Shown here: positions 1 through 13,715 of the stretch, one piece after another
How the letters are laid out: each line of letters begins with the position of its first letter
Numbering within the stretch: the first letter of the stretch is position 1
From: Elysia crispata
Lineage: Eukaryota > Mollusca > Gastropoda > Plakobranchidae
Length of the DNA stretch: 64,000 nt
Reading direction: 5' to 3'
NCBI GenBank assembly: GCA_033675545.1
Contig: JAWDGP010007412.1
Location: 1,587,001-1,651,000, forward strand
Notes under the pieces: generated by a model
The model's database searches: none
What the model was told of the DNA's origin: nothing
The model's input: only the letters and a program-made list of their open reading frames with translations
Made by a program: the position numbers and the translations under genes

Positions 1-1244
1 CTGAGGGACAATTGCCCAGCCCCATATGAAAAATGAGATTAAAAAAATCAGCATGCACAAATTGAATAACATATTATTCGTTATCTCTTATTAAATTACT
101 TGAAGGGTTTGTTGAAAAAATGCATTACACTTTTGAGAATGCTCTGTTTAGAAATGAAAACGGCTCAAACAGTTCATCTTTGCCATGTTAGTCAGAAACT
201 AGACCCTTATTCATAATGACAGCACTTATACTTATTTATAACGGAAAAAAAGATATTTAGTCTTCTCCCTGTTCATTAGCTTTTTAAAAATGGTTCATAC
301 TGCATTTTGTCTTAGAATTATTTTTTATTAAAAAAAAAAAGTACTGTTTAAGAGAAGAAAAAAAGGCTTCTGGAAGATAACTTATTAAGTTTAAGGCAAT
401 CTGCTTTACTTAATAGGTAGGGAAAACAGTTGAAGATTATTTGACTTTGAAGGTAATGAAGATGGCAAAAGTAATAACATTGAAATTCATTGCTTTAAAG
501 CAATTCTGGCTATTTTGTCTTGTTTTCTTTTCTCTTTTTTTTTTTTTTTTTGTCTTAAAACTAAATCTATGTGACTGAGGTGAGACATAGCCCATTGTTT
601 AACAATCCATCCAAGATGACCCATTGTTGAAAGTACACCACTGTGTCACCCATGAATTTGCCCTATCCAGTTTCAGTTTTTATCCGTCAGCTCATCCTCT
701 TAAAATGAAGTCTGTGAAATATCGTGAGTTTTAAATAAGTCAATTTAAATTAAATATGTCTCATGAATGTCATTTACTTTTAAAACAAATTTAGTCATAA
801 CTATTTGAAGTGCTTGAATATCCATTTTTGCTTTTAGGTGAAATTTATCAGTTTACATAACTTCAATCCCATCGGTATGAATGCAGCAATGAAAAATTAT
901 TATAGAAACCTCAATGGTTTAAATATATTTTTCATGTACATAGATCTTAGATTTAAAATAAATGTAATGTACATAGGTGTTTGTTCACTGGACAAAAAAC
1001 TGTTTACAATTCAAATTCTAATGTTACAATAAAAAAAACATTAAAACATAAAAGTTCAACTACATGTGTTATTTAAATGCTCATTCATAAGGAGATCAGC
1101 ACTACTCCCCAAAAAAAAAAAATATGAGTGAATATTACATCCAGATGCTGAACGAGGCCAGCATGGGATATTGTCCTCTGCACATTCTTTTTCAGCAAGG
1201 TCATAAATATGCACTCAGATGGCTTTTTGGGTAAGGTATGACTA

Positions 1245-1512
1245 AGAGTCATGTTGCTGAGCGGTGGTCAAGTCTTTAGGGCGCTTGACTACCTGAGTTC
1301 CAATCACAGTCAGCACCAAAAGTTTTTTGGCTCCCCTAAGTCCAATCAGCACTAAATTGGTAGCCAGTTTTTTTTTAGAATTAGCGAAAGTAAAGGCGGC
1401 AAGGAAAGCAATGGCAAACTATCTCTCAATGTCGTTTGCCAAGAATAATCAGGACCCTACTCCTGGTTCCCCTATAGTTGGATCGAGTTCAGGACTCACT
1501 TTACTTACTTTA
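1245..1512 (+). repeat. Probable tRNA-derived SINE
   Basis: The head at about 1252-1310 resembles a class II (Leu/Ser-type) tRNA 5' half: GCTGAGCGGTGGTCAAG as box A region, GCGCTTGACT, then GAGTTCCAATC as a box B-like word. A body with GGCAATGGCAAACT-like text and GTTTGCCAAGAA follows (about 1405-1445), and the element ends in a short CTTACTTT-type tail. No clear target duplication was seen. The head is too altered to be a working tRNA gene. Confidence 0.45.
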
Positions 1513-2522
1513 TGACTCTGAGTACATGATAAAAGAAAAATATTTATAATTTCAATGATTTTATTGAATGTATATTTATGAGCTGAATAATGGCAAAAAG
1601 TCTTTTTTGGGGGGAGGGGGAAAGAGCATATTTTTGTTCAAGGGAAGTAAAATCCAGAGAATTTTTATCCATGCAATTATGTGTTTCTCTTATGTTTTAA
1701 ATTTTATCCTTTCATAGTAGTCATTGTGTTTCATGAGATCAATCACAAAATAACATGCAAACAATTTCAAAAATTCAAAAGGAGTACAAAGGTAAAAGCT
1801 GAATATTTAAAGAGTATTTTCTCTCCACCATTCTATAGACAAAGCCTTTCAAATTATATACATGAAGCCTATGGTATATTCTAATTATTTAAAGATGTAA
1901 ATTTAAGGGAATAAAAAGATAAAATGTAATATTTTAAAAGAAAACAAAAAACAAAAAGAAATTAAATTTATCAACATTGTGCAACGATAATCTGCATATA
2001 TCATTGGATCGCAAAAATTATAGTGTCTGAAAATTTGTTTTAAGGCCACATTAACAGAATGACTATAGAGCAAAAGGAAAGAATTATGTTGATAAAATTT
2101 GTAAGTTGTAATTGCTCTTTAAAAAAAAAACAGCATTCCATCTTGTCATATATTAATTCTTAAACTGGTTTAAAAAAAAAAAAAATAGCTAGTTTTTTTT
2201 AATTCACTTTGGCAGGTGTCGGGAACATCCGATGGGTAGACCCTTCTAACAGTTTAGACTAACCAAACTATTTAAAAATTATCTTATTCAGGGCAAGACA
2301 GCTTTCTTTACATTTGTTTCTAGATTTATCCTGTTTATCGTATTTATTCCCAAAATGTACTTTACTTTACTTATATTCAAAATTTTAGTAAAATTTTTAC
2401 ATGAAATATTTCAATCTATAAGTTAAGGCTTTTGTCAACACCAGCAATAGACAACTTAATATGCTAGAGAATTATAACATCTAAGTGTCATTCTAAATAA
2501 AGCCTTTCCCTTTACATTTCTT

Positions 2523-2575
2523 CAACAAATAGAAACACACACACTTTTTTTATGTTTGTGTGTTTCTATTTGTTG
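2523..2575. repeat. Perfect 19-bp inverted repeat (hairpin)
   Basis: The arms at 2523-2541 (CAACAAATAGAAACACACA) and 2557-2575 are exact complements around a 15-base loop. There is no open frame. It lies about 3.2 kb past the SLC7 stop codon. Confidence 0.85.
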
Positions 2576-3571
2576 TTCCTAATTGAGACAGTTTTTAACA
2601 GAGTAAATAAACTTAATACATTTAGGGGTAAAAACCCATTGTGAAGAATGAAAAAAAAAATTAACAATTTAATACTTGCGCACCGAATTCAATGATCTTC
2701 AGTCCTAAGCTGAGCTGCTCATAAACATCTGATAAAGCTCAATAACCAAAATTGTAAAATTTAGACTCAAGAGCATTATGATAATTCAGTTTTCAAATAA
2801 TGAATAAAAGACTATCATCATTATATTCTCAAATCAATGAGCTTTGGTGACTTTATTTAAAACTAGTATGCTACATATCTTATCAACACTCGAACTGTAT
2901 TGAAAAATTAACTGGGTTTAGACCCTAAACTCTTCATTGAGTGCTGATAACTTTGTCAGTCATACAAAAAACAAAGGCAAGAACCCTATCTACAACTCTA
3001 TGTATAAAGAAACACAGTAACATGCATTTTGTGCTAAATTTATAAAACAATTAATTTAGGGATTAGCTTTAACAGGATTGTTAAAAAATCGGACTTCTCC
3101 AAGAAAAAAAAGAAGTTTGATGCCCTGCTTTCCAAACATACTTTTTTGCATGTGTATTAGCATGCTTGAGTAATATAATAATCAAATGGAAGTAGGCAAG
3201 TAGACCAAAAAAAAACATTCGTGATAAGTATAATCAGAAAGAAAAAAAAAGAGAAAAAAAAGCTTTTGCATTATTTTTATACAGAATGGCTACATCTTTT
3301 ATGAAAAGGATAGTGAAACTGACAGCATCAGATATGATCTACATACACAAAACATTACTGATTAAGAAATGTTAACTTTTCTTTGGCATTGTGGGCATCT
3401 GGATAAAATTTTTCTGCAATCCAGCTTTTGCTTTATCAAATGATTAATGTAATTTTATTCTAATTTATTTGCTCTTTAGAGCAAAGATTAGTGTTTATAA
3501 AAAGTTTTCAAAAAATTATGTAAATGGTGAGCCTGGTTAGCCTATAAACCAAAAGAAGAAGGCTCTAATTT

Positions 3572-3595
3572 AGAGAGAGAGAGAGAGAGAGAGAG
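3572..3595. repeat. (GA)n microsatellite
   Basis: Twelve GA units followed by an A run. Confidence 0.9.
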
Positions 3596-5379
3596 AAAAA
3601 AAAGTGAGAAAGAAATAATTCTTAAGCAGATAATTTAATCAATGCCTGAATGGGTTCTCAGTGATAATATTCCTTTATATATCAACAATACCATGACGGG
3701 ACATTTCTGAATTGATGTATAGTATAAAAAAAAGTCATTGAGATTCATTGCAGATGCAAAAATCTGTAACAGTTCAAATGATATAAAGGCTTAATGATTG
3801 TATCAACCTTCATTTATTAGATAAAGAACATTTTAAGAGCTTTGAAACATATGGCACAAGACGTATATGACCATCAATTATCTTTTCCATCTGTTCCATG
3901 GCCTTTACAGTGTTAAGGCAGCAATGATTTCACACCTGTTTATAAAATGCCTTGAATAATTTGGAGTTTAAAGGTTTTTGTATTAAAAGTATTTAAAAAG
4001 ATTTTTAAAAAAAGAAAGAAAGGAAAAAAAGTGAGCATTAAGGAGAGATTTTAGGTTCAGTTTGAAGGTGAAACACACAATCATGTAAAGAATTAAGAAG
4101 AATGACCAAGTAGAAAGTATTAAAGCATCATTAGATCTGGCACAATATAGAGGCTCCTTCCTTCATGTCTAAAGTTAAAGCTTTGGTCATTAAGAAACAG
4201 TGGTTCTTATCTTACTTTAAGTTACAGATGTTTCGGTGCAGAGAAAAAATTTGTGGGCAATGCCAAAATAGGTACATTTTCCCACGAATAGTCTATGCTG
4301 CTTGCTCCTAGATACAATGAATAAAGAAAACAAAGCTTCATGATACCTTATCAAGTTTGCTCGGATTAAGGTCTTTTGAATAAAAATTCTGATCAAGGGA
4401 TCCACATTTTATCAACCATAAAGTAATTAAGAAGATGAATTTAAATGAAATCATTAATTTAAAATTATAAAAGCTGCAGTGTAAATAAAAGTACTTATTT
4501 AATTTGAAATTGCTAAAGGAGACAATAGCTTCTTCAGATTATCATAATCTAGATTCTTAGGCTTAGAAATGGCCAAGCTCAAGTCAAACTTGCTTGAAGT
4601 AAACTTTTAACATGACATTGTTACATGACCCCAATTTTTAAGCTCAAAACTACTCCACAGTAGCATGTGGCCCAATTGTGTTGTATTTCTTATCATTTTT
4701 TAATCAATTTCTTACATATCTGCATTAACTTTTTCTAAAAAAAAATTTACAGAGTCCAACTCCTACATCATCCAATATTTTTTACAAGCTATTTGTGCCC
4801 TTCTTTACAAAAAGTATTTCAGGGACTGATTCACGACATATCAATGAACCAAATAATTTTCCTCAGAAATTTCATACTGGCTTTTCTCACCATTTAACCA
4901 GGTTAGATCAGAAAATTCATGAGGAGGAAAAAATAAGCCAGCAATAAAAACAATACATATATATAATTGACTTGGAATCTCCATTAATCAATGCACCAAA
5001 AAAAAATTATAATCCAGACATGCAGAGGTGGAAAGTTTTTTTCTCTAAATATCATAAGTCATCTTTCAACCCCGAGATCTGATGAAAGCCAACAAAAAAT
5101 ACAATGCTGTGTAGCACTTCCTAAAGATCATTCTAAAGACTAGTAAAGTAAGTTTTATCTAATCTCCTCTGACTTTGAGTATTTTTCAGATTATGAAAAA
5201 TCAAGCTGTTAATTTGACATATCACAAATATCAAAAGCTTCATTGAGAAGCACAAAGTCATTGAACTACACATATATGTTGGTTCTATGTATACATCACC
5301 TCTTCATGCATTTCAATGATACTTATGATAAGTAAAAATTGTAAACTCATATTCTTGCAGCACATGAGGTATGCAAAAG

Positions 5380-5382
<3 letters not shown>

Positions 5383-5445
<63 letters not shown>
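5383..5445. repeat. (TA)n microsatellite
   Basis: About 31 uninterrupted TA units, 0.35 kb beyond the SLC7 stop codon. Confidence 0.97.
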
Positions 5446-5447
<2 letters not shown>

Positions 5448-5793
5448 CTGTCATTTCCACAGTTCAATTGATTTGAAAACTGTTTATGAGATTTTGTTCA
5501 GGTTTTTTGTGCAGCATTACAATGACCTTTTTTTTTAAAACCAGAACAGTTCTAAAATATTTAAAAACAAATGACTAAATATTATTGCACCCTGAATCAC
5601 TAGGATCCCTGTGGATTTAATCTAGATTAGAAACTTATAACATGGTGCAGACTAAAACATTATTCCCTTTACATTAACTGCTAGCAGGGATAAATTTTTA
5701 AAATCTAAAAAGTGTCAACTTTTTAAATTAAGTAAATGCAACACAGATTTTTTTGCTTTTGAAATTTTGACCCGTGCTGAGGGTAGACATGTT

Positions 5794-5870
5794 TTAGTCC
5801 CAGTCTATATCTCCTTCACTTTTTGGTGGCACAACCAGAAGAAATTTTTGGAAGAAGACGTTCATCCATG
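5794..5870 (-). CDS. SLC7 light chain terminal coding exon 10
   Basis: After a TTTTACAG acceptor it codes TWMNVFFQKFLLVVPPKSEG and then DIDWD and TAA. The hydrophobic-x-VVPP tail is typical of light-chain C termini, and the phase matches exon 9 across a 4.6-kb intron that contains the Tigger element. Confidence 0.88.
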
Positions 5871-6045
5871 CTGTAAAATAAAGTGGGAAAAAATGATAAT
5901 GTATAACATAATATCTCACAAAATTTGTGAGAGCAATAAAAAAAAAAGTAGGATAACGGAGTAAAGAAAGTACAAAAATCCAGTGCCGAAGAGAAAATAT
6001 TTTCACAAAGAGTTTCCAAAATAATTTTTAAATCTTGGTCGCTTC

Positions 6046-6099
<54 letters not shown>

Positions 6100-9000
6100 A
6101 TATCTGTGGGTGTGAATGTATGTATGTATGGTATGTATTTATGTATAACATGCGTGGGTGTGTTTACATGAGGAATAATACACTTTAAAATATTACAAAC
6201 AGTAGACAAAATATTACAAACAGTAAGACTTGTAGCATTGAAATATGATAAAAGACCAAGTAATTGAATTATTTTCCTGGTTCAGAACTAAATATAATCT
6301 CTACAGTGAGGCTATTATTTTTTAAATGCCAAAGTAAAGGGGTACATTTTCCTATAAGAATGATGGTATGAAAATTTTTCTGCATAAGATTCAGGCTGAA
6401 ACTCTGATTACTTAACATATTTCTCTGGAAGATTGTTTTACTAAAATACAACCAGTGAAAGTTTTAAGTATCAGTAATTAATAAATAAAATCTACTCAAA
6501 AAATGAATATTTCCAAACAAATTGTATTACCCTCTCATTACCATCTACATAACACATGAAGGTGGTTTGTTGAGAATATTTATGGTGAAGAAATGTTTAC
6601 ATTAAAAGTATTTGATGTGAAATATGGGTCATTCTCACTGAATTGTGTAAGTGATAGGTGTTTCCCAAACTCCTGAATTTTTCAGGTAATAAAGCTTGAA
6701 TAATTACCAGGATTTCACTGATCAAAAGCAAAAAGGACAAAGAAGCAGCCTTAAGCTGGGCGACACCCATTTTGCAAAAGCATAGCTAAAAAATAACTTT
6801 GAAGTGGAAAAATCGGCAATCAAATTCCTTACATTTTTAAATGACTTAAGTCTTAGAGCAGATGGAAAAAAAAAGTTGATATTCACATAGGGAACAGTTC
6901 TTTCTTTACAGACAAATAGGTTTTCATCCTCATCAATGTGTAATATGTAGTTTCATTTACAGTTAAAACATGTGATGCAAACATTATGTCTATTTCGTGT
7001 TAACTATGTTTCTTCTTTTTTCTTCTCATTACTCTTCACATTATAGAAAGACTATCCCTTTTTCCGTTCATATCGCCCTTGTATTACCACGCTATAAAAG
7101 CAAGCAATGGCAAATTAAGTGAAACGCATTAACTTTATGTCAGAGAGTAATGCTTGCAACGGCACCTTTTACAGGCACAGCATTTTTTGTTTCGTCTCAG
7201 CATTAGATTTTTATAAGCTGAACCATCATTCACTGCGCGTCTGTATTAGTCACTGCAGCATAGCAAGATGGTGTCGCCCATGAAAGGTAAGAGAGTGACA
7301 ATGTCCAAGGTTTCAGTGAAGGTAACATTTGCAACAATGTCCCTATACTCTGAAACGCTTGCATCAGGAATAGTCAAATATTGTTGCTCAACACCATCCT
7401 GTTTATATAGCTGTTTTTTTTGAGAAAGATTGGCAATGTTACAGCTGAAAGTAGATCTCTAGATCATTTAAACTCGGTGTTTTATTATGGACGATCTTCG
7501 AACATTACCAGGACAGCACTTAGACCATGTTATATAATGTACACTCTCCTGAGCTCATTATTTTCTATTTGTGTCCGGTATTAATTGCAACTTTTCAAAA
7601 CGATATAATTGTTCCCTAGATATTATAAAACTACTAGAGTCCCAAAATATAGCCTTGGGAGATTTGTTAACTTTAGAAGTATTTTAAATTTCATAATTAT
7701 TGTGTGTGCAAAGAAATTTAAACTTTCAGTTTTCATTTTTAGGTGCAAATACAGTGGAAACCTCATAATTCAAATTGCTTGGGAATGCATGAAAACTTCA
7801 AATTAAGAGGATTGAAATTACAAAAAAAGGGGGCATTCATGACTGAATGAGAACAGGGACAAAATATAAGCGGTTACCTCCCTTGTTTGGAAAATTACTC
7901 AAAAGGGAGATCCCTACTGTTTTCTTACTATTTGGCCCCTCCCCCCAACCCCCGGTTTTCTAAAGTCTTTTTTTTTTTTTTTTTTTTTTTAAGGGTTAGG
8001 GTATGGGAAAGACAATATTTTGCATTTTTAAATAGCTGGCTTGCTCTTAAAATGGTCTGTGATAACAGTTTGTTTGGCTCTCGTGACAATATGTCCTCAA
8101 ACTTAAACTCAAAGAGACCAAATTGCATTGCGAAGGTCGTCTAAGCCTTGTTCGTGGATAAATTTTTTTTAAAGTCAGAAGAGCTGATCTGGCTTCTGCT
8201 GAGGTGGTGGGGACAGTTTCGTCATCTGATTCTTCATCTCCGAGATCAGCAGCGATCTGTTGGATGCTGGTCTCCTCTGTAGTGGGGACATCATCAACAC
8301 TGATGAATGCATCTAGTGTTGCCTCCACTGTAACATCCTTCAGGCGACCAAAGAGAGAGCCAAGATTCTTGTCTTCCTCTGCAACGCTTCTCGTTGTGAT
8401 CTCACTCTCAGCCTCTGTGATTTCCTGTTCTAAGGAGAACACAGCATGGCGAAAACAATTTTCCACCACTGTAGCGCTGACATCATCCCAGGCTTTTTTC
8501 ATGATGTACAGGGCCTCCAAGACAGAGATGTTAAATGTTTTTGGGGACCCAGTATCTATGTGCACGAGGTAGCGTTGTACAACAGCTTTCCTGTAAAGAC
8601 GCTTGAAGCTGTTAGTGATGCCTTGGTCGCAAGGCTGAAGAATGCTTGTTGTATTTGGAGGCAAAAACACAAGCTTGACAGCCTTTAAATTTGTCAATTT
8701 CTGGATGCGCTGGGCAGTTGTCCACTATCATGGTAATAGCAGGTACTTTTTGTCCAGCTTTTGCAGCCAGGAGACAAACAAGTCACTTGTCATCCAGGCT
8801 TTCTTCTTTGCAGCTTAATCCACCATCAGATTTTTAACATTGTTGAAACTATAAGGCTTGGCAGTCTTGCCGATGACAAACAGAGGCAGCATGTCTTTGA
8901 CACTCATGTTGGCTGCTACAAGCACTGTAGGCCGGTCCTTAGCTTTCTTTCCTCCAGTGCAGATGGCTCTCTTGAAATCTAAAGTCTTGTCAGGAAGACA

Positions 9001-12000
9001 TTTGAAAAATCCACTTGTCCACATCCGTTTCTTGCTCAAATTGACAGAGGATGAGCTGGCCATTTTTTCTGTTTTCTCTCTGTTCTTTAAATTGGTGGAG
9101 AGGGTGTTGGCTGGAATCACGTAGTTGTCAGCGATATCTTTTTTCATTGTTGTCTTTCCCATGTTGTCTATCTCACTCAATAATTTCAGCTTGGTTTCAA
9201 GGGTGAGGGCAGTGTGCTTTCTTTTCAAGGGATTTACTTGAGAAGATGCCATTTTCTAAGACAATTTGAATGAGATCTAGATGCGTGGAAATACGAAGAT
9301 AGGTATACGTGACTGTCTCTACAAGTGCTAAAGCAACAAGTGAGTTGGTGTACACAGGATAGGTGTGGAGGAAACAAACTGACCAGTGTGTTTACTTGCC
9401 TAGACCACCCGCAGCATCTCATGGAACGCTGAGACAGTCATGACAAAAACTTAACCCAGTCTGTGGCCCTGCACTCGGGCGTCTTCCTCACCTTTTCCCC
9501 TCCTCTCCCCTTCCCCCTTCTTTCTGCAGACACTCCTACCGTCACTCAATCAATGCGCTGCCAGTGAAACAGCTTGCTAGATGACTCATTGACTGAGTGT
9601 GCACTGTGCCTGCCACAAGCACCCCTCCCCCTTCCCCAGTCCCATGTTACAATCAGTACCGTACCAATGTTTCTACTGACACTCCTTCCTTTGTGCATCA
9701 GGTCCCTCTCCACTTTGTTAGCGCACTGATTAGCCTTTCTCAGGAAGTGAATAGTACTTCTGTAATGCCTTAAGGGGTGGTATCGACTTCGAATTAAGAG
9801 AATCGAACCTGAAAGGCTTCGAAATATGAGTCTGATTCTAACAAAGCCTAAGAGAGAAAAAAAACCTATCCTCTCGCAAAATTTGGTTTATGAGAAATTC
9901 GAAGAATCAGACTTCAGTTTTTGAGGTTTCCACTTTAATGTCCTATAATGTTTGTGACTATTTGTTGTCTGAAAAGTTAAGCTCTTGATATTTTGTTATG
10001 TGATTACTATTCATTATTGAAGCATTATAATAAATTTGGCATATTTTTTAAAAGGATCTTTTTGTGATGTTTGGTGGTTTGTTATGTCTGTGTAATGTTT
10101 GCAACATGGGCACTCAGCACTTTTCAAACTCTCTTTTCTCAAAAACCATGTACACAACTGCTTTGAGAGTTGAGTTTATAAAAATTCAAAGTCTAAATTA
10201 TGTCATCAATGTATTTTTGAGGCTTAGATTTGATGATCAATTTTGGACCTCAATGTAAAGAATTCTACATAGATAAGTGAGAATTACCCGTATGTCCTTA
10301 TAACAAAAATGGTTTTAACTTCTTTTGGTCTAGTGGGTAATAACGTCACTATGAGATAATTTATATCAATATTTAATTCATATGGTTGAGACAATTATGT
10401 GTATATGGCTGGCAATGAAACAATTAAATACTCACTGATTTTACTCTGTATGGAATGGGGTTTGTTTTGCCATCTGTTACCAATGACATAGAGAAGTGAT
10501 CCCCCACAAACAATAGCAAGTGCTAGGAGACTCTCTGAAACCTTTTGATAGAAGGTCAAAACCACAACGAAGACGCTCACTAAACACAAAGCAGCCGGTA
10601 GTGCAATTGGGACCTGACAGCAAAAGAAAATTGCCAATGGTCAGATTTATCATTACTACTTCAGAGGCAAAGTTATGTTTTATACTTTTTTTTACTATCA
10701 AAAATACAAAAGTAAGTATAGAAGAAATCTTTAAATGTAATGAAGTCTAATCTAATACAGAATACACTGAATATTCTATTTCATCAAATTTGTTTGTGTA
10801 AAGCTTTAAAACATGACCACCTAAGAAATGTGTGGCCTCCACTGGTGGTAAAAAAATATTGTTAATAATAGGGAGTACCATTTTTCAGTGTGACCATTTG
10901 CGGCTGCAGAAACTTCTCTCAGAAAAAAGTCATATTTCATTGGCAACCAAGGATAATTAGCACATGCTTAAGAGTTTGGGCTATCCAGCATTGCCTTCTT
11001 AGGCTTCTATGATAAAAACATTTTCCTTGTGAATTCTCACATACCTTGATTGGTCTATGAAGGTTTGGCTCTGTGTACCTAAGATAAACTTGGCCAGCAA
11101 ACACCATGGTAAGGATGGAAGCGAATCCAAACCCTTCCATCTCAATAAGAAACCATATATCCTCCGATGATTGGTAGCACAAAACCAATAACATCTAATG
11201 AGAGAAAGAATTTGTGTTACTGACAGATATGTTACTCAACCAAAGAAAAAAACAATCAAAATGAGCAAAAATTGCATTACTCCTATTTTGTCACATGTTA
11301 CACAGAGGATAAATTTGCAAAGGAAACAAATTTAAAAAAACCATTCTGTCTTAATTTAAGAATCTCGTCCTCATTAGAAAAGAAGTTTTTATTTCTATGT
11401 TGTGACAATATCAAACTTAAAGTAAAAAATTCTTTTTTTTTAAACAACAAAAATATTAGACTAACATTAAACAGTAAAAGACCTTTGTTGTTTTTTTTGT
11501 CTTAACTTTTACATTCATTTCACCAAGGAGGAATTAATTAACATTGAATTTTAAATTCTAAATCTTAAAAAACAAAAGCTCTTCAAAAACTCGATTATCT
11601 GTGCAAAATAGTTTCAAATTACTCTCAGTCAAACTTAAAAAAAAAAAATGAAATGTATCCGACTTTTAAAATATTATTATTTCAAATGGAATAGCAAAAA
11701 GAGTTTTGAATTATAGTCATCACAGCTGTTTTTAAATCGACACAAAACAATCCTTCAGTTTTTTTTGGTAGGCAAACCATTCAGATAAGGCGCAGCAAAT
11801 TTAGCAAGCAAAAAATTTTCTACAGCTAGCATAGTGTCAGCAAGCAAAGTTGTGCATTTAATGTTAACCCGAGAAAAGCGGCCGTGGTTTATATACGTTT
11901 TTGGAACATTTTCACAGCGCAGCAGTTGTTTATCTACACAATTACCCGCGGGAAACGTGACGGTTGTAGATATGTAACACGGTGTATACATGTATTGTAA

Positions 12001-13620
12001 AAAAATCATTGAGCAGTCAATAATAAAACCATCAGTATTAATTTCATGTGATTTTTTAATAAAATACGATGATTTTGCGCTTTATTTGATGTTTCTAGTT
12101 TCACAGAGAGCGGAGTTATGAATTAAATTAAACTATAAACTATGATTTCTTCTGTCCAAAAAATTCCCTGTTCTGCTTGTCATGCGACGTAATAGTTGAA
12201 TTTATTTGATGTTGCAATAGCAGCAAATAATTTTGCAGTTTATTAGAAGTTTCTAGCTTTACTGGTTGTGAAGTTATGAACAAGTAAACATTCACTATGA
12301 CACTACATTTGTTTACCCAGTAGCTTAGTCTGAGGCGTGGCATGTGGCCCATCAGTTGCAACAATAATCTAAACCGACGAACAGAGCATAAGTAAAAGAA
12401 GATAAGCCTCAGACATGATGTCTTCACTGGCTTATTTTGTGACATCTACATTACTTTTCCTAGTGGCCAAGGCAAGGGCGCAGCCCTTGGCCCGTCTGTT
12501 GAAACAATGATCTTAGCAGATGAATCAGTGAAATAAGATATAAGCCTCAAACATAATGGTCCTCATCGGCTTATTTTGTGACATCTACATTACTTTTCCC
12601 ACTGGCCGAGGCAAGGGCTTGGCCCTTGGCCTGTCTGTTCAAACAATGATCTTAGCAGACGAATCAGAGCATCAGTGAAATAAGATATAAGCCTCAGACA
12701 TAATAGTCCTCATTGGCTTATTATTTACATTTTGTGACTTCATACGCTCAGCTGGGCCTGCCTGTAAGAGCATGTTGTCTCTTCTCAACAAATATACGTA
12801 ATAAATTCATTCGAGGGAGTAGCCAAAAATTGACATGACAACCGATACATGATGCTGCGGTCTTCAAATTCAATCTCAAGAGTCTTTGTATTACATGTAC
12901 TGTCGATGAGGTGCGAAGTGGTAAGGGCCATGCGTTGGCGCCAATTGCATCAGCTTCTCAACATGAAGTGGCGCCTTGGTTTGGTACAGCTGTAGTTTGG
13001 AACCCACGTATCAGCATGAGAATTTTTTAGCTTTTCTCGCTGACGTCATCAATTTGGGTGATCCTTATAGTTTGATGTAGACAATTCTATTGCCATTCTT
13101 AATATATTATCACTAAACCCAAATAACGAAGATATTGAACAATGATGAGCTGGTGCATCTGCTGACTAACCCCCTCCTCTCCCCCCTCCCCCCCCGTGCT
13201 CCAAAAGGAAAAAGAATGGGGGTAGGGATTGAGGGGTGCTTGATTTTCAAGAACATGGGAAAAGCCGGGTATGTGGATTCCGTTACGTTTGTATTAGGTG
13301 TAAGATGCTTCTAGAACTTGTCTTGATGGGCAATACTAATTGCTTCAAACTCTTTGTTTTGTGGGTCATCATTGGTTCTCAATACCATATGAGATTGGTT
13401 TAGTAATCTTTCAAAGCATGATAGGTACTTGGAACGTTTATGTCTCCTGAGTCGTTACAGCCACGAGAAAAGAGCCAGAGGCCTTATCTGGTCATCTTAT
13501 CGGCGTCAGTCTCACAGTCGCACTGAAGCTACTGTTAATAGCACTATCTGAGTTTGAGTCTAGCTATCGATATCTTACCAACAAACTTGATCATGAAGCT
13601 ATTGGATATGTCAATCCCTG

Positions 13621-13715
<95 letters not shown>

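Larger units (their letters stand above)
1..5793. other. Sequence downstream of the SLC7 gene
   Basis: AT-rich, with no exon that can be supported. It holds the SINE-like element, the 19-bp hairpin, a GA and a TA microsatellite and many A or T runs. The SLC7 3' UTR must occupy the upper part; ATTAAA on the minus strand at about 5615 is the nearest weak poly(A) signal. Confidence 0.6.

Noticed and set aside
1252-1310. Functional tRNA gene
   Set aside because: Only the 5' half and a box B-like word resemble a tRNA; no complete cloverleaf with acceptor pairing can be drawn.
8204-8688. Plus-strand open frames of 80-122 codons
   Set aside because: Antisense shadows of the Tigger transposase remnant.
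12140-12445. 101-codon open frame on the minus strand
   Set aside because: It spans the junction of two tandem repeat arrays, has no recognised domain and no codon-like pattern.
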